DNA from: Cadophora sp. MPI-SDFR-AT-0126
Lineage: Eukaryota; Ascomycota; Leotiomycetes; Helotiales; Ploettnerulaceae
Assembly (NCBI GenBank): GCA_020747065.1
Contig: JAGMVK010000006.1
Coordinates: 806,001 to 870,000, forward strand
Length of the DNA stretch: 64,000 nt
Direction: 5' to 3'
Shown: positions 36,440-48,499 of the stretch, piece by piece
Position numbering within the stretch: the first letter of the stretch is position 1
Layout: every line of letters begins with the position of its first letter
The notes under the pieces: model-generated
The model's database searches: none
What the model saw: only the letters and a program-made list of their open reading frames with translations
Told to the model about the DNA's origin: nothing
Position numbers and translations under genes: made by a program

Positions 36440-37860
36440 CTTTCCTCTTATTTTTCTTCTTTAAATTTATATAAAAAGATTATTATAGCTTTAAACTACT
36501 TTAAGATACCTTTTAAAACTCCTTTATAATCTCTTATTAACTATAATTATAGAGTTACTAAACTTATATATTATATAAAGAGTAAGTTACTAATTTAAGT
36601 AATATAAATTAAGCTTATAAAGTAGTCTAAGTAAGTTTATTTCTTTTTTAAATACTTATATTTATCTTTAGTTATAATTATTTAAAGCTTATATACTAAT
36701 ATATACTTAGAATAATAATAAAGATAAGAGTAAGCCTAAGCTTATTACTAGATCTTTATCTTCTTATAATAATACTTCTGATATTAAATCTATTAGTAGA
36801 TTTAATATTAAATTAGTTAATTAGATTTCTACTAGCCTTAAGTGTTCTAGTATAGTCCTATTTAACTAGAATAAGTCTTTTACTTAGAATAAGTCTTTTA
36901 GCTAGAATAAGTAGTTTAGTAAGAATAAGTACTTTAATAATAATATTAATAATCCTTTTATTTAGGATAATAATAGTAATTTTACTAATTTTTTTAGCTT
37001 TAATAATAATAATATTATTACTTTTCCTACTTATATACGCCCTTTATTATTACTTCTTAGATATATATCTAATTATCTTTAAGTCTAAGAAGATCTATTT
37101 TCTATACTTAAGTATAAGGCTAGAAAGAAATATATTATTATTATACTAGAAATCCCTTATAATATTAATCTTATTTCCTTTAAGCTCGCTAAATTAACTC
37201 CTAAGACTATTATTAAGTATATGAAATCTCTAGTTAAAAGATAATAAAGTAAGTTTATACTTATTCTTTTTATATTTAATATAATTACTTATTTTAATAT
37301 ATACTAATAATATAAATAGAAAAGGAATTTACTAATCTATACTTAAAGTATATATAATTTACTATATTTAGAAAGAAAGATTATAATTACTACTACGCTA
37401 ATATTACTACTATTAGTAGCTGTTATTATAACTACACTTTTAGCTATATTTACTCTTTTACTTTACTTTATATCTTATCTTTAGTTTATTATTTAATTAA
37501 TATACTTAATTAAAATATATCTTCTTTTATAAGTTCTTTATTCTATTTCTATAATTATACTACTAATTCTTAAATAGGAAATTAAGAAATATTATATAGC
37601 GCTTCATATTATATTAGATAATTTAAAGCTTTTAGATAAAAGTAATAATAATAATATATTTATAAAGGAGCTTATATAAGTAGTAAAAAAGCTACTAAAA
37701 CGCTAAGATAATAATAAAGATAATAAAAGTAAATTAAGTGAATTAAAGTATAAGAAACTTATATAAGCTTTTATAGATATTATAAGATTAATAATAAGTT
37801 AATAAGTAGGATTTAGTAGGATTATAAAATAGTTTATAAGATTTTCAAAGGATTTACTTA
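36440..37860 (+). pseudogene. Coding-like segment antisense to pol in copia element A
   Basis: Between the end of pol and the 3' LTR about 2.2 kb remain. The plus strand, opposite to pol, gives a protein-like reading when TAA/TAG are taken as Gln: RVTKLIYYIKSKLL (about 36570), a basic Asn/Lys/Phe-rich repeat NKSFT, NKSFS, NKQFSKNKYFN (about 36870-36940), and IPYNINLISFKLAKLTPK (about 37150-37210). The same segment exists in A' (about 61-62.7 kb). I cannot exclude that the other strand is the coding one, because mutated AT sequence is close to symmetric. Family unknown. Confidence 0.35.
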
Positions 37861-38039
37861 GATTTTTATATTAGTTTATAAGATTTTATTAAGCTTTATA
37901 TTAAATCTTTATATTAGTTTAAGGAATTCTTACTAAGCTTTACTAGATTTTAGCTAAGTTTTACTAAGTTTCTTTAGATTTTTAAGGTATTCACTAGAAT
38001 AATCTCTTTTATTTAAAGTATAAATAAAAAGTTTATATA

Positions 38040-41000
38040 CTTCTTTTTTAAATATAATTTTTAAATAAGTATAATTAAAGCTCTTTTACCTTAGATCTAT
38101 AATCCTTAAAGTTTAAAAGAGCTCTAAAGTACTTAAATTTCTAGTAAGATAAATTCTTTATAAGCTTATTAGTAAGTATATTAACTATTAAAATATATAT
38201 AATCTTAAATAATCCTTAAGTATACTCTTACTTTAATTATATATTTTAAATATTTATATAGTAAAGCTTTATTAAGATTCTCTTATTTTTACTTATAATA
38301 AGTTTAATTATTTATTAATTATTATAAAAAATCTCCTAAATCTTACTAATATCTAACGCTAGATCTTAAAAGAATCTTTATAGAGTTATAACTTCTTTAC
38401 TTATATACTCTAATAATAGAGTTTTAGCTTTAGTAATTAAAGTTATTACTATAGCCTGTAATCCTACTTTCTAGATTACTAGACTACTAAATATTATAAT
38501 TATATATCCTTAGGATAATTATCTTAATTCAGTATTATTAGTAAAAGATATATTAAACGTATATACTAAAGATCTTCTATACTTTCTACTATATATAATA
38601 CTTAAAAAGCGTATTTTATATAAGTAATAGACTAGCTAATATATAGTAATAAAGTGCTTAACACTTAAATTCATTATAAATATTAAGAGTACTATAGTAG
38701 CGAATACTATATCTAGTCTTATAATAATTATAGTATATAATACTAAGCTTATATACTCTTAGTATACTTTAATCTGCTTCTTAGTAGCTTATCCTTAATT
38801 CTTTTAAAGATTAATAAGTAGAAGTAATATACTTAAGTACTTTCTATCTATTAACTTAAACTTAGATATAATCTTTTTAATATATTAGTTATAAATAAAG
38901 AAGATAGTTTTAAGCTTTCTATTACGGATTACCTTAATACCTAAGAACTACTAAATATCTTTAAGATTATATATATTATATACTTCCTTTAGTTATTTAA
39001 TAATCTTTTTTTTAAGCTTTTAATTATCTTAATAATAAAGTACTTAAATATTATTTATATAAAAGAGAATTAGTATTTTATACTTTGCGTTTATAAATAT
39101 ATAAGGCTCCTTTAAATATAGAGAGAGTTCTAAGTTTATTAAGGTTTTACTTATATACTTATATTATAAGTATAAAGAGTCTCTTATTCTATAAAGCGCT
39201 TAATCTACTTATAGTATAAACCTAAGCTTTTAGAATCTAGGAAGAAAATAGTAATATATAATTTTATTATCTATATCTTTAAGTATATTAATAAACATGT
39301 TAATTATATTAAAATACTTAATCTCTAGATTAAACTTTACTATAAGTACTATAATAATATAAAATAACTTTAAGGAGAGAGTACTTATATAAGTTAAAAC
39401 AATTATACTTTTACTCTAGAAATTACTACGTATAATAATATATAATTAATATCTACTAATATATCTATTCTTATTTACCTTATACTTAAAAACTCATATT
39501 AAAGGAACTAGTAAGCTTATAAGTTCTAAGTTAAATACTTCTAGTATCTAGTATCTCTGTTTTTTTATATTACTTATTTCTAGATATATATCCTCTATAA
39601 ACTACTACTTTATTAAGTAATTCTTAAGATTACTCTATCTCTTAAGTTCTAGTAGTAGATCTTAAACCTTAATTTTAAGAAGTAGGATCTTCTTACTTAG
39701 TATTAAATAACTTCTTTAAATAGCTACTATAATAATTATATATACTATTTAAGTAGACTTCCGTAATTCCTCCTACTCCTTTACTATTATATACTAATTA
39801 GGTATAAATATAGTAAGTAGTTAATCTACTTTATTTACTAGACTTTTATATACTTTCTTAGAGGGATTACTTTTAAGCTTTAAGTCACTATTAATATCTA
39901 GCTAACTCTTCTGCGCTTTCTGAAGTAAAGTAGTAAGCGTTACGAATACTCTACTATATTTACTTCTTCTATACTCTCTTTTACTTACTCGCTTACTTCT
40001 AGCGCTTTTAGTTTTAGTGTTTAAGTTAAGTAGTTCACTTAGTAGATTACTTATTAAGTTTAATATCTATAAGTGTATTATTACTCTTATTATTTTAAGT
40101 ATATTTATTATTCTAATATCTTAATACTTACTTAGAGCTCTTAATAGTACTAGTACTAATTCTAGTCCTATAATTATTATTAAAGGAGGCTTAATTGAAA
40201 TTTAAACCTTAATTATTAAAGAATAAGGTAGACTTCGTACTTAATCTTACTACGTACTTATTACTAAATCTAGGACTTACTTATATTTCCTTTAGTCCGC
40301 TTCTACTAAATTCTATATTATACTTAACATAAGTTCTAGATTTAATATACTCTATAATAATTACTTATTACCTTAGCTAAGTACACTTTCTAGTTCAAGT
40401 ATAGCTTCTAGAGTTAGAAGTTTAATTATAGTACTTGAATTTCTAGTATAATCTTTCACTCCTAAGTTCTAATTCTTATTAATAATAATTTTAAATTAAG
40501 CTTTCTATATCTATTCTTCCCTTAGATTAAGTGGAATCCCTTTATTTAAAGTAATTACACGCTTATTTAGTATATTCTTTAAAATGCCCTCTATAAAGTT
40601 AGAGATATATCCTATTACTTCTTTATCTTATAGAAGCTTTATAAGAGATTAAGCTTTTTTTATAGAGATCTCTACCTTCTTTTCTTTAGAGATATAAAAG
40701 CTCTCTTTATTAAAGTAAATATTTTACGTAATAATAATTTAATTAAGTTATAGTACCTAGATCTTATAAATATTAGAAGTATAAAAACTTATAAGATATT
40801 TAATATATATATAGAGTTTAACTTTAAATACTCTTTTTTCTTATCTAAATACTTATTTTACTATTAATAAGTATACTTTATATTTAAAGATATAGATCTT
40901 ATTCTAATTAAGTTTAAAATCTACTATTAGTCTTATAATAATCGCAAGATTATACTATTAAAAGTAGTTATAAAACTACTAATTATTTATTTTAAGTAGT

Positions 41001-41950
41001 AATCTTTAATTTTATATATAATTTAGGTATTTATTATATAAATAAATATCTATTAGTGTATATTTAAGTCTAAGTTTCTTAGGAAGATTTACAGATAGTT
41101 ATATTTTAATACCCTTTATAATTACTTCTTAGCTAGCTTATTCTACTATACTATTTAGTTTATAAGTTATAATTAGTAAGATCTTAAGCTTAATACTAAG
41201 CTTATTTACTTATATCTTATATCTTATAAATCCTTAGATAATAATAACTACTTTTTTTTAATTATACTTAAATTTACAAATTAAAAGTTTAAACTAAGTT
41301 TATACTTAATATTTAAAGCTCTTAATATATTTAAATACCTTATTATATATTTTTAATTAGAGTATATAGTTAATAAGTAGTCCGCTATACTCGTATTTAA
41401 GTATAAGGAGTTAGGAGTAGTTTCTAAAGTAAACTAAGAAGTCGAATAAATTCTAACTAATCTTCTAAAATAGCTTTATTAATTATTACTTATTTAGATA
41501 GCGAGATATAATTTATAAGGTATACGCTAGTATATATTACTTATACTTTAAATATCTAATAATATTAGAAAATCTTATACTCCTAGAAACTTTTACTAGC
41601 TTTTAAAGAGTATTTAAACTTAAGTACTTAGTTTATAGATACTATAACCTTTTTATACTTAAGTAAGTTATACTATAATTACGTAATAAATAAAAAGTGC
41701 GTAATCTTTAGTAGCTAGTACTAGAAAATATAATAATACTTACTTTATTATATAGAATCTTACTTAAGTTTAATAAATAATTTAAATACTTATTATATTT
41801 AAAGAATATAAGATTAAACTCGTGAATAAGCTTTTAAATAACTAAGTAATTACCTATAGGCTAAGTATTATTATACTAGTATAGTATATAGTCTATTTTA
41901 TAGTATTATAATCTAATATTCTATAGGCGAGCTTCCGAAATAATATTTAT
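38040..41950 (-). pseudogene. Degraded copia pol of element A
   Basis: On the minus strand, about 38980 to 38560 reads as copia reverse transcriptase (IRVIRNRKLKTIFFIYNQYI, IIIIRPDIVFATIVLL, SVKHFITIYQLVYYLY), followed by RNase H sequence to about 38040. Integrase-like sequence, equivalent to that of A' at 57.4-57.9 kb, lies near 41.0-41.5 kb, and gag-like sequence at about 43.2-43.7 kb. Stops are overwhelmingly TAA/TAG. Confidence 0.75.
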
Positions 41951-43817
41951 ATAAAAACCTTTAATAATAGTTACTTTAGTAAGTATAAGATTAAAAGTCT
42001 TTCTATTTAAGTCTTAAAGAATATCTTTTAGAATATATGTTCTATATCTAATAATTAGTAACTAAGAGCTTTTATACTTAATAGTATTTTATAAACCTAC
42101 TTTAATAAATATACTAAGCTCTAATAAGGATATATTATTAATAAGGTTTATAGCTCTATAATTATTAAGTAGTATACTTATAAATAAGAGGTAATATTCG
42201 TATAATCTTTAAGTAAAGTAGATTCTAAGTTAGAAAGCTTTATCTAAGCTTAGAAGTATTATAATAAAATTACTAGAAGATATCTTACTCTTATTTATTA
42301 AGTTTCTAAGAAATACTTCTTTTAATTTTCCTTAAGCTTTATTAGATTCTTATCTTTTAAGAGTACTTTCTATACTTAGTAATAACACTTTATTAATTCC
42401 CTTACTAAAATTTAATCTTAGTATTTTCTATTTACTAGTAATAAAGTAATTATAAATTTCTTTAGTAGCTATATTTAATATAAAGGGCTTTCTTTTTCCT
42501 ATATAAGAAAAGGTTTTACTATAAACTATAAGCTAGAGCTTTATATAGTCCTTTAAAGCTTAATTATACGTACGATTCTTTAAGTATAGATACTTATTTT
42601 CTACTATATTATTTCTACTAGTACTCTTAAGCTCTAGAGCTATTATAGTATTAATACTAGTATTACTACTCCTTTTACTAAGAGTAGTAAAATATCTATA
42701 TTCTTTTCCCTTTCTATTTATAAGCTCGCGATATTAAGTATTTACTTTCTTAGTATAAAAGAGTCTTATAAGCTATATAAGAGTATATAGCTATAAGTTT
42801 CTAAGATTATTAGTCTTTTTAAAGCTAAAGAAGTATTTATAAGATTATATATAATTAAAGTTACTTATAGTAATTAGGAAATTAATAATACTAAGAGCTT
42901 TATTAACTTCTAGAATATAGTATAAGATATCCTTATAAATAAGCTCTTAGTAAGATATAATCTATATTTTAGGATTAGTCTTAGCTCTATTAGCTACTTT
43001 AAGGGAAGCTTAATACTTACTCCTTATCACTTACTAGATTATTATCTTAGTTTAGTTAAAGATATATTTTAATACTTATAATAAAGCTTAGATATTAAAA
43101 TCTTCGCTTAAAATAATCTTTATATTTATAATCTTAAAATACTACCTTATTATAGTTTTCTCGATCTATTTATAGAGCTTTTAGTACTATATTATTTAAG
43201 GTTACTAGATAGAAATATTTATTTTCTAAAGCTTAGATTCTAATTTAGCTATAGATTTATAATTAGAGCTTTTAATAATTTTAGGTTTACGTAGAGCTTT
43301 AAGTATATAATTTAGTAAAGATAGTCCTTTTACTATTTATATTTAAGACTATATCTTAGTTTTAGGAGTATTACTTTAAGAGCTATTTAGAGTTAATAAG
43401 AATCTTTCTACTTATATTTCGAGATTCTTTAAGTATTTAGTGTAATCTATATTATAAGATTAAAGTAAGTAAGTATTCTAATCTTTAGTGATTTACTCTA
43501 TAGTTTAAGGTGTTTTATTAATAATTTAAGATAGTAATAGAGTGTTTAGAGTATTTAGATTAATAAATAATTATAATCTAAGAATATTAGCACTAAGAAT
43601 TAAATACTTAAGCTAAGTAAGGAAATTCTCTAGCTTTAAGTAGATAGTATTAGAACTAAGTACTTTTTTAGAGTTGGAATTATTTATAAGGGATATAGTA
43701 ATAGAAAGATTATAGATTAAAAAGAATAATTAAGAAAGTCTTCTTTTAATAGCTTAATTAAAGCTATAAAACTACATTTATACTAAGTAAATAATAAGAT
43801 AGAATATAATTCTTAAC

Positions 43818-44012
43818 TATTATATAGTAATATAAGTAAGCTAGATTAAAGAAATAAGATCTCCTAATTAAAGTAAAAGTATAATATAAAAAGATATATT
43901 TAAAAAAGCATTATCTCCTTAAGGGAGAGCCTAAGAGTATATTATATATATATAGTATGCTTACTAAGTATATACTAGACCAGATGTAACTTCTGACAGA
44001 GCGCGTTCGACA
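43818..44012 (-). repeat. LTR of copia element A (5' in pol orientation)
   Basis: 195 bp, best preserved at its outer end (GACAGAGCGCGTTCGACA on the plus strand). It is collinear with 35573-35767 and inverted relative to the LTRs of A'. Confidence 0.88.
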
Positions 44013-44056
44013 TTATATTATATTCGCAATTACTACTCTTATTAATAAAATCATAT

Positions 44057-44736
44057 TATAACGGCAGAGCCTTATAGTAGAGCCTTGGGGTGGATACTGG
44101 ATTTCAGGGTAATTTCCGCATGCTCGCCTAAGCGAGCCTAAGTGAGATAAAGTAAATCTCCTTGTATATTACTTCTCTCTCTCTATACCTTTTTTACTAT
44201 ATAGTTATAGATTCTAAGAGACTCTTATTATTATTATATATCTTTTTATTAATATATAAGGTAGTAGTTATATATAACTATTATCTTTCTAGAGTAAGGT
44301 ATTATATTATTTATAATTCTTTATTATACTATCTAGAAAGATAGTAAATATCCTTTATAATAAATACCTCTAGAGCTTTATATATAGTAGTATAATTAAC
44401 TTAAGATAAAGATAGCTTATACTAAGCTTAGATTAAATAAAAATAGTATTAAATCCCCTTTTATTAAATACGAAGACTATAAAGCCTTTACCCTTTCCTT
44501 TTACTTTAGTTTTAATTTAATAAAGAAACTAACTCCTTTTCTTTAGCTTCCTTCCTTTAATTAAGAAGCTTAAGCTAAAGAAAACTCCTTCTAATAATAC
44601 TAATATATTATCCTCCTTAATATCTAATCCCCTTATAAATATAACTTCTATAAGAGCGCTAAATAATAAAGGTATAGCTAATTCCACTTCCTCTATAACT
44701 TTTAACTTGTAATTAGTAAGCTCTGCATTAATTATA
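44057..44736 (+). repeat. LTR of family B, copy 2
   Basis: 680 bp from TATAACGGCAGAGCC to GCATTAATTATA. It matches copy 1 (34895-35572) but keeps more G and C. Only about 39 bp (44018-44056) separate the two copies once element A is removed. The DNA to its right is probably the interior of a family B element. Confidence 0.8.
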
Positions 44737-46622
44737 CGAGCTAAAAATACCCTTAGTAATAGTTCTAAAGCTACTAAAGTATAAGGAAAAGAATTATAGT
44801 ATTAGAGCTAGAACTAAATACTAAGAAGTAAATTTAAGAAACTAAGATTACTTACTTAAAGAAATTAATAGTATTATAAACTTAATCTTCCTAATATAGC
44901 GCACTAAGTAATAAGTCTATCTTATTTAAGCTAGACTTTATACTTCTTTTTCTCTTTATTAAATTTAATAGCTTAATACCTTTATCTTATTACCTTATTA
45001 AAAGTAAAGGTACTACTATAGCCTTTAGAGCGCTAAATAGTAATAATAGTAGTAGTAATAATAAAGACTTTTCTTTTACTTATCTTATATAATATTCAGT
45101 TATTCCTTTATATTTTACTTCTCTTCCCTATTTAATTTCTTTATTACTACTTATATTAAGAAGATTTCAAATCTTTTAGTAAAATTCTTTAATAATAAGA
45201 AATATAGCTTATATTTTTAAGAGAACTAAGTATATAATACTCTTTAATAATACTAAGCGTACTTCGTTAATAAAAACTATAAGAAGAACTAGTTACTTAC
45301 TTAAACTAAAGGAATTATATATAGTTTTCTAAAACTTTTCTTTATCTAAGTAAAGTATAATAAAAGTAAAAAAGTATTATTAATTTTTTAGACTTAATTC
45401 ACGAAGTAATTTCCTTTTTCTATAACTTTATAAAAGAAGAAAGTATATATCTTTTATATAAGAGAATAGTAATAGAACTAAAGTAAATCTTTTAGGAATT
45501 TTATTAACTCTTTTAGATTATTACATGAAAAGCTAGTATTATAAACCCTTTAGTTCTTAAGAGAGACCTTAAAAATAAGATACTCTAGCGCCTCTAAAAA
45601 AAGCTATACTAAGAATTCTATAATACTATAATTTTAAAAGAATAAGTAAAAGTAATTTAAATAAAAGATTAAAGCTAAGCTACTAAAGCTTTACTTATTA
45701 ATCTTACTTATAAATCTTCAGCCTTTACTCTAAGAGTATTTATATATATAATAATTAATTATTAGAAGCCTTAGGTAAGTATTTATACCTCCTTACTTAT
45801 AGAAGCCTTCTCTTTTCAGTAGGTAAGAATAAGTAACTTAATATTTATATATACAGGAAATTAATTAGCCCCTTAATTCTCTTAATTACTTATATATATT
45901 AATATACTATATAATCCTTTTCTAATAAATACCTTATAGTATTTCTTATTTTAATTATTAAATTAATAGCTATATATTCTTTAAGCTAATAAGCTCTAAA
46001 TTAATAATAGTATTTCTAAATCTGATAATAAGACTATAGATAATAATAACTAGAATACTAAACTTTCCTTAGAGATACTCTAAGGAAATAATAATACTTA
46101 AGGAAAGCTTTTATCTTAAGTTTTATATAAGATATATAATATTTTAATCTTATAAAGCTTCTTAGTAGTAAATTATTAATAATCCCGATTACTTTCTCTA
46201 ATAATAGCTTTTTATATAAAGTACTAGTACTTCTTAATTTAAAAGTAAATAATTATTATTTTATTAATTACTCTCTTTTAAAATCTTTTTTTTTCCTTTT
46301 AAAACCTTTACTTTACTAATTACTAGCGCTTATTCTAATAAAAGGATTTAATAGCGCTTTAAGTAAAAAGATTAGTTACTATACTATTATAAACTTTACT
46401 ATAAATTAATATTTATAATCCTTTACTCCTTTTCTTATTATAAACCTTAGAAATTATAGAATTATTATTAAGAGAGCGTAGTTTAAGTATTATAATATCT
46501 TAATTAATATTACTAAATGCTAATTAATATAGTTATTAAATTACTCTTTAACTATTACTTTTAGAAGAAATATTTAGATTATTAATCTACGCTATAATAA
46601 AGTAAAGTATTACTACTAGTAT
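44737..46622. mobile_element. Probable interior of a family B LTR element, piece 1
   Basis: AT-rich, stop-filled DNA right of the B LTR. It is interrupted at 46622 by element E (AGTAT duplication), resumes at 54297, is interrupted at 54877 by A' (TATAA duplication) and resumes at 63308. No coding family could be identified in any of the three pieces. The assignment to B rests only on position next to the LTR. Confidence 0.45.
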
Positions 46623-46839
46623 TGTCGGTTCAATACCGAATATAAGCCAAGAATCAAACGTAAATATCATGTATATGTATATTAAGCTTAATAGTATGGA
46701 AAATCTGTCTTTCTTCTAAGAGGGGGTAGGAGGTACTAGACTATATACTGCCTCCTGAAACGCTACTGAATCACCCCTATAAGTGGTCCTACCTCCTATT
46801 CTAGCTAAGACATACTTTAGATAGGCCTACGGACTAATA
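46623..46839 (-). repeat. LTR of copia element E (3' in pol orientation)
   Basis: 217 bp, starting TGTCGGTTCAATACCG. Landmarks are AAATCTGTCTTTCTTCTAAG, GGAGGTACTAGACTATATAC and AGTGGTCCTACCT. It matches 54080-54296 with mostly C/T and G/A differences. Confidence 0.9.
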
Positions 46840-47339
46840 CTAGTAACTCTTCTTTTTAGAAGGATACTTCTAAGCGAATCTTCATAGTATAAAAGCGAAT
46901 CTCTAATATAGAATCGAACCTCTAACCTAATAGTAAAGAAAATAAGCTATATAGAATAACTATATTTATAAAGAAAAATAGAATAAGCGTACTAAGTACA
47001 GAGCTATAGAAGTACTATAGTCCGAAAGACCTCTGATTCTGGCCTGAAAAACCTCCTATAGAAGTAGTTAATGCGGCCTGTTAGAAGATAATAGTAAGTA
47101 AATAGACGCTAAGCGAGACTACTGCTAGTTATACTATTATAAAAACTAGATCTCCCTCTATTCTAAAGCTTTCTTTCTTTAAGTAAATATTAAAAAACTC
47201 TTTATATATATATAGAATTATCGATCTCTAGAGATATTCACTAATATTTTACTATAGCTCGTACTAAATTAAATAAGTAAAAGTATATATATAAAATAAA
47301 AGAATTGTAGGTAGTTTAGTAGTAAAATAGATACTAATA

Positions 47340-48200
47340 TAAATAGTGCCTGTACCTATACTATTCGGAGCTCTCGCCTCTACTTACCGGAAGGACTATA
47401 TTCGCTGCGTCCGAGCTATAATTAAGAAACCTGATTACGTCTACGCCTTTAAGAACCGGAAGAGTAAGAAATACTTATACTATATTAACTAGAGCGAAAT
47501 CTGCACTCCTATAAGTACTCCCTTTATTTCCCCTTTTCTTTTTATTATTTAGGATCTCGGATCCCTAAATATAGTTCGTAACTGACCTGTATATAGCTGC
47601 CCTAGTACTTAGAAGCCGAGTACTAAGATCTCCTGCTTACCCGGACTCTTAAGGAGACTAATAACATCTCTGCTGCTACTGCTGCTCTTAATATAGAGCT
47701 CTGTATTATAGTCGCTGAGTTACTAAAAACTCGCGACGAGTTAAGTTTAGCGTTATTAAAGGAGACTTGTACTCTCTGTATTAAGATGGCGGATCTCACT
47801 TAAAGTTAATTTATAGGTAATCCCCTTTTCTTTTTATTCCGAATCCCTATTATATATACTCCGGTTTACGTCTGGCTAACCTTTTATAGGACTATAAGCA
47901 GATCCTCTCCCGTATAGAGAAGCGGGTGGAGGAGGCCGTAGCTACGGTTATTACTTGTCGTAGTAGTAATAAGTGTAAGCGTCTTATAGGATAGGATAGA
48001 GATAAAGATAAAGATAATAAGGGAGCTAGCCCGGCCCCTCGAGTAAAGAGAACTTAGAGTAGAAGACGCTTAGGTAGTGCAGAGGTAGAGGAAACTAGCG
48101 CTAAGCCAGTTAATTTAAGAGCTACCTACGATTAGGGGAATAGGCCTTATTTCGGAAAAGCTTTATAGCTAGTTCTTTGTAGCAGTACTTTCTTTATACT
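47340..48200 (+). pseudogene. Antisense accessory coding segment in copia element E
   Basis: This plus-strand segment is opposite to pol and has higher GC than its surroundings. It reads as protein in successive stretches: GALASTYRKDYIRCVRAII (about 47370), SKKYLYYIN (about 47465), ELLKTRDELSLALLKETCTL (about 47720), DYKQILSRIEKRVEEAVATV (about 47890-47950), then a basic stretch RDKDKDNKGASPAPRVKRT. Frame changes coincide with intron-like stretches that share an 18-mer (TCCCCTTTTCTTTTTATT at 47529-47546 and 47821-47838). The second has GTAATC at 47817, a GGCTAACC branch-like site and TATAG at 47889. I could not make all phases agree. No family is recognised. Confidence 0.4.
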
Positions 48201-48499
48201 GGTGTATAGGAGTAGCCCCCTATAGTGAAACCGGTATTTAGTCCCTATTAGAGTATCGTTGTAAGGCCGCCTGTTAGTACTTTAAATCAGAGGGTAATTA
48301 AATACAAATTAAACTCGTTCTCTCTTCTATATCTTAAATAGAAATGAAAATACTTATAAGTGATTAATAAGAGTTATAAGGAAATCATAATAAAGGAAAA
48401 ACTACTCCTTATCTGAAACTCCTCTGTTACTCCCTTAAATCAACCCTATCGACTCATAAGTCTTAATCATAAGTTAAACGAGCCTCCAAATTAATATCA

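Larger units (their letters stand above)
35573..44012 (-). mobile_element. Full-length Ty1/copia retrotransposon A (8.44 kb)
   Basis: Two 195-bp LTRs (35573-35767, 43818-44012) have ends TGTCG and CGACA, kept as TGTCG in the right LTR and as TATCA/TATTA forms elsewhere on the plus strand. TTATA flanks both sides (35568-35572 and 44013-44017), a 5-bp target duplication. Pol is on the minus strand. The element is collinear, in opposite orientation, with A' at 54878-63307. Every frame is broken by TAA/TAG. Confidence 0.9.

Noticed and set aside
35578..44012. First reading of family A LTRs as 190 bp with mismatched flanks (TATCA and TTATA)
   Set aside because: Comparing the inner LTR ends showed five further bases belong to the LTR (CGACA or its mutated form). 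With 195 bp the target duplications match exactly in both copies.
44162..44344. 60-codon plus-strand ORF within LTR B copy 2
   Set aside because: Leu/Tyr-rich chance frame inside an LTR; the same region in copy 1 is not open.
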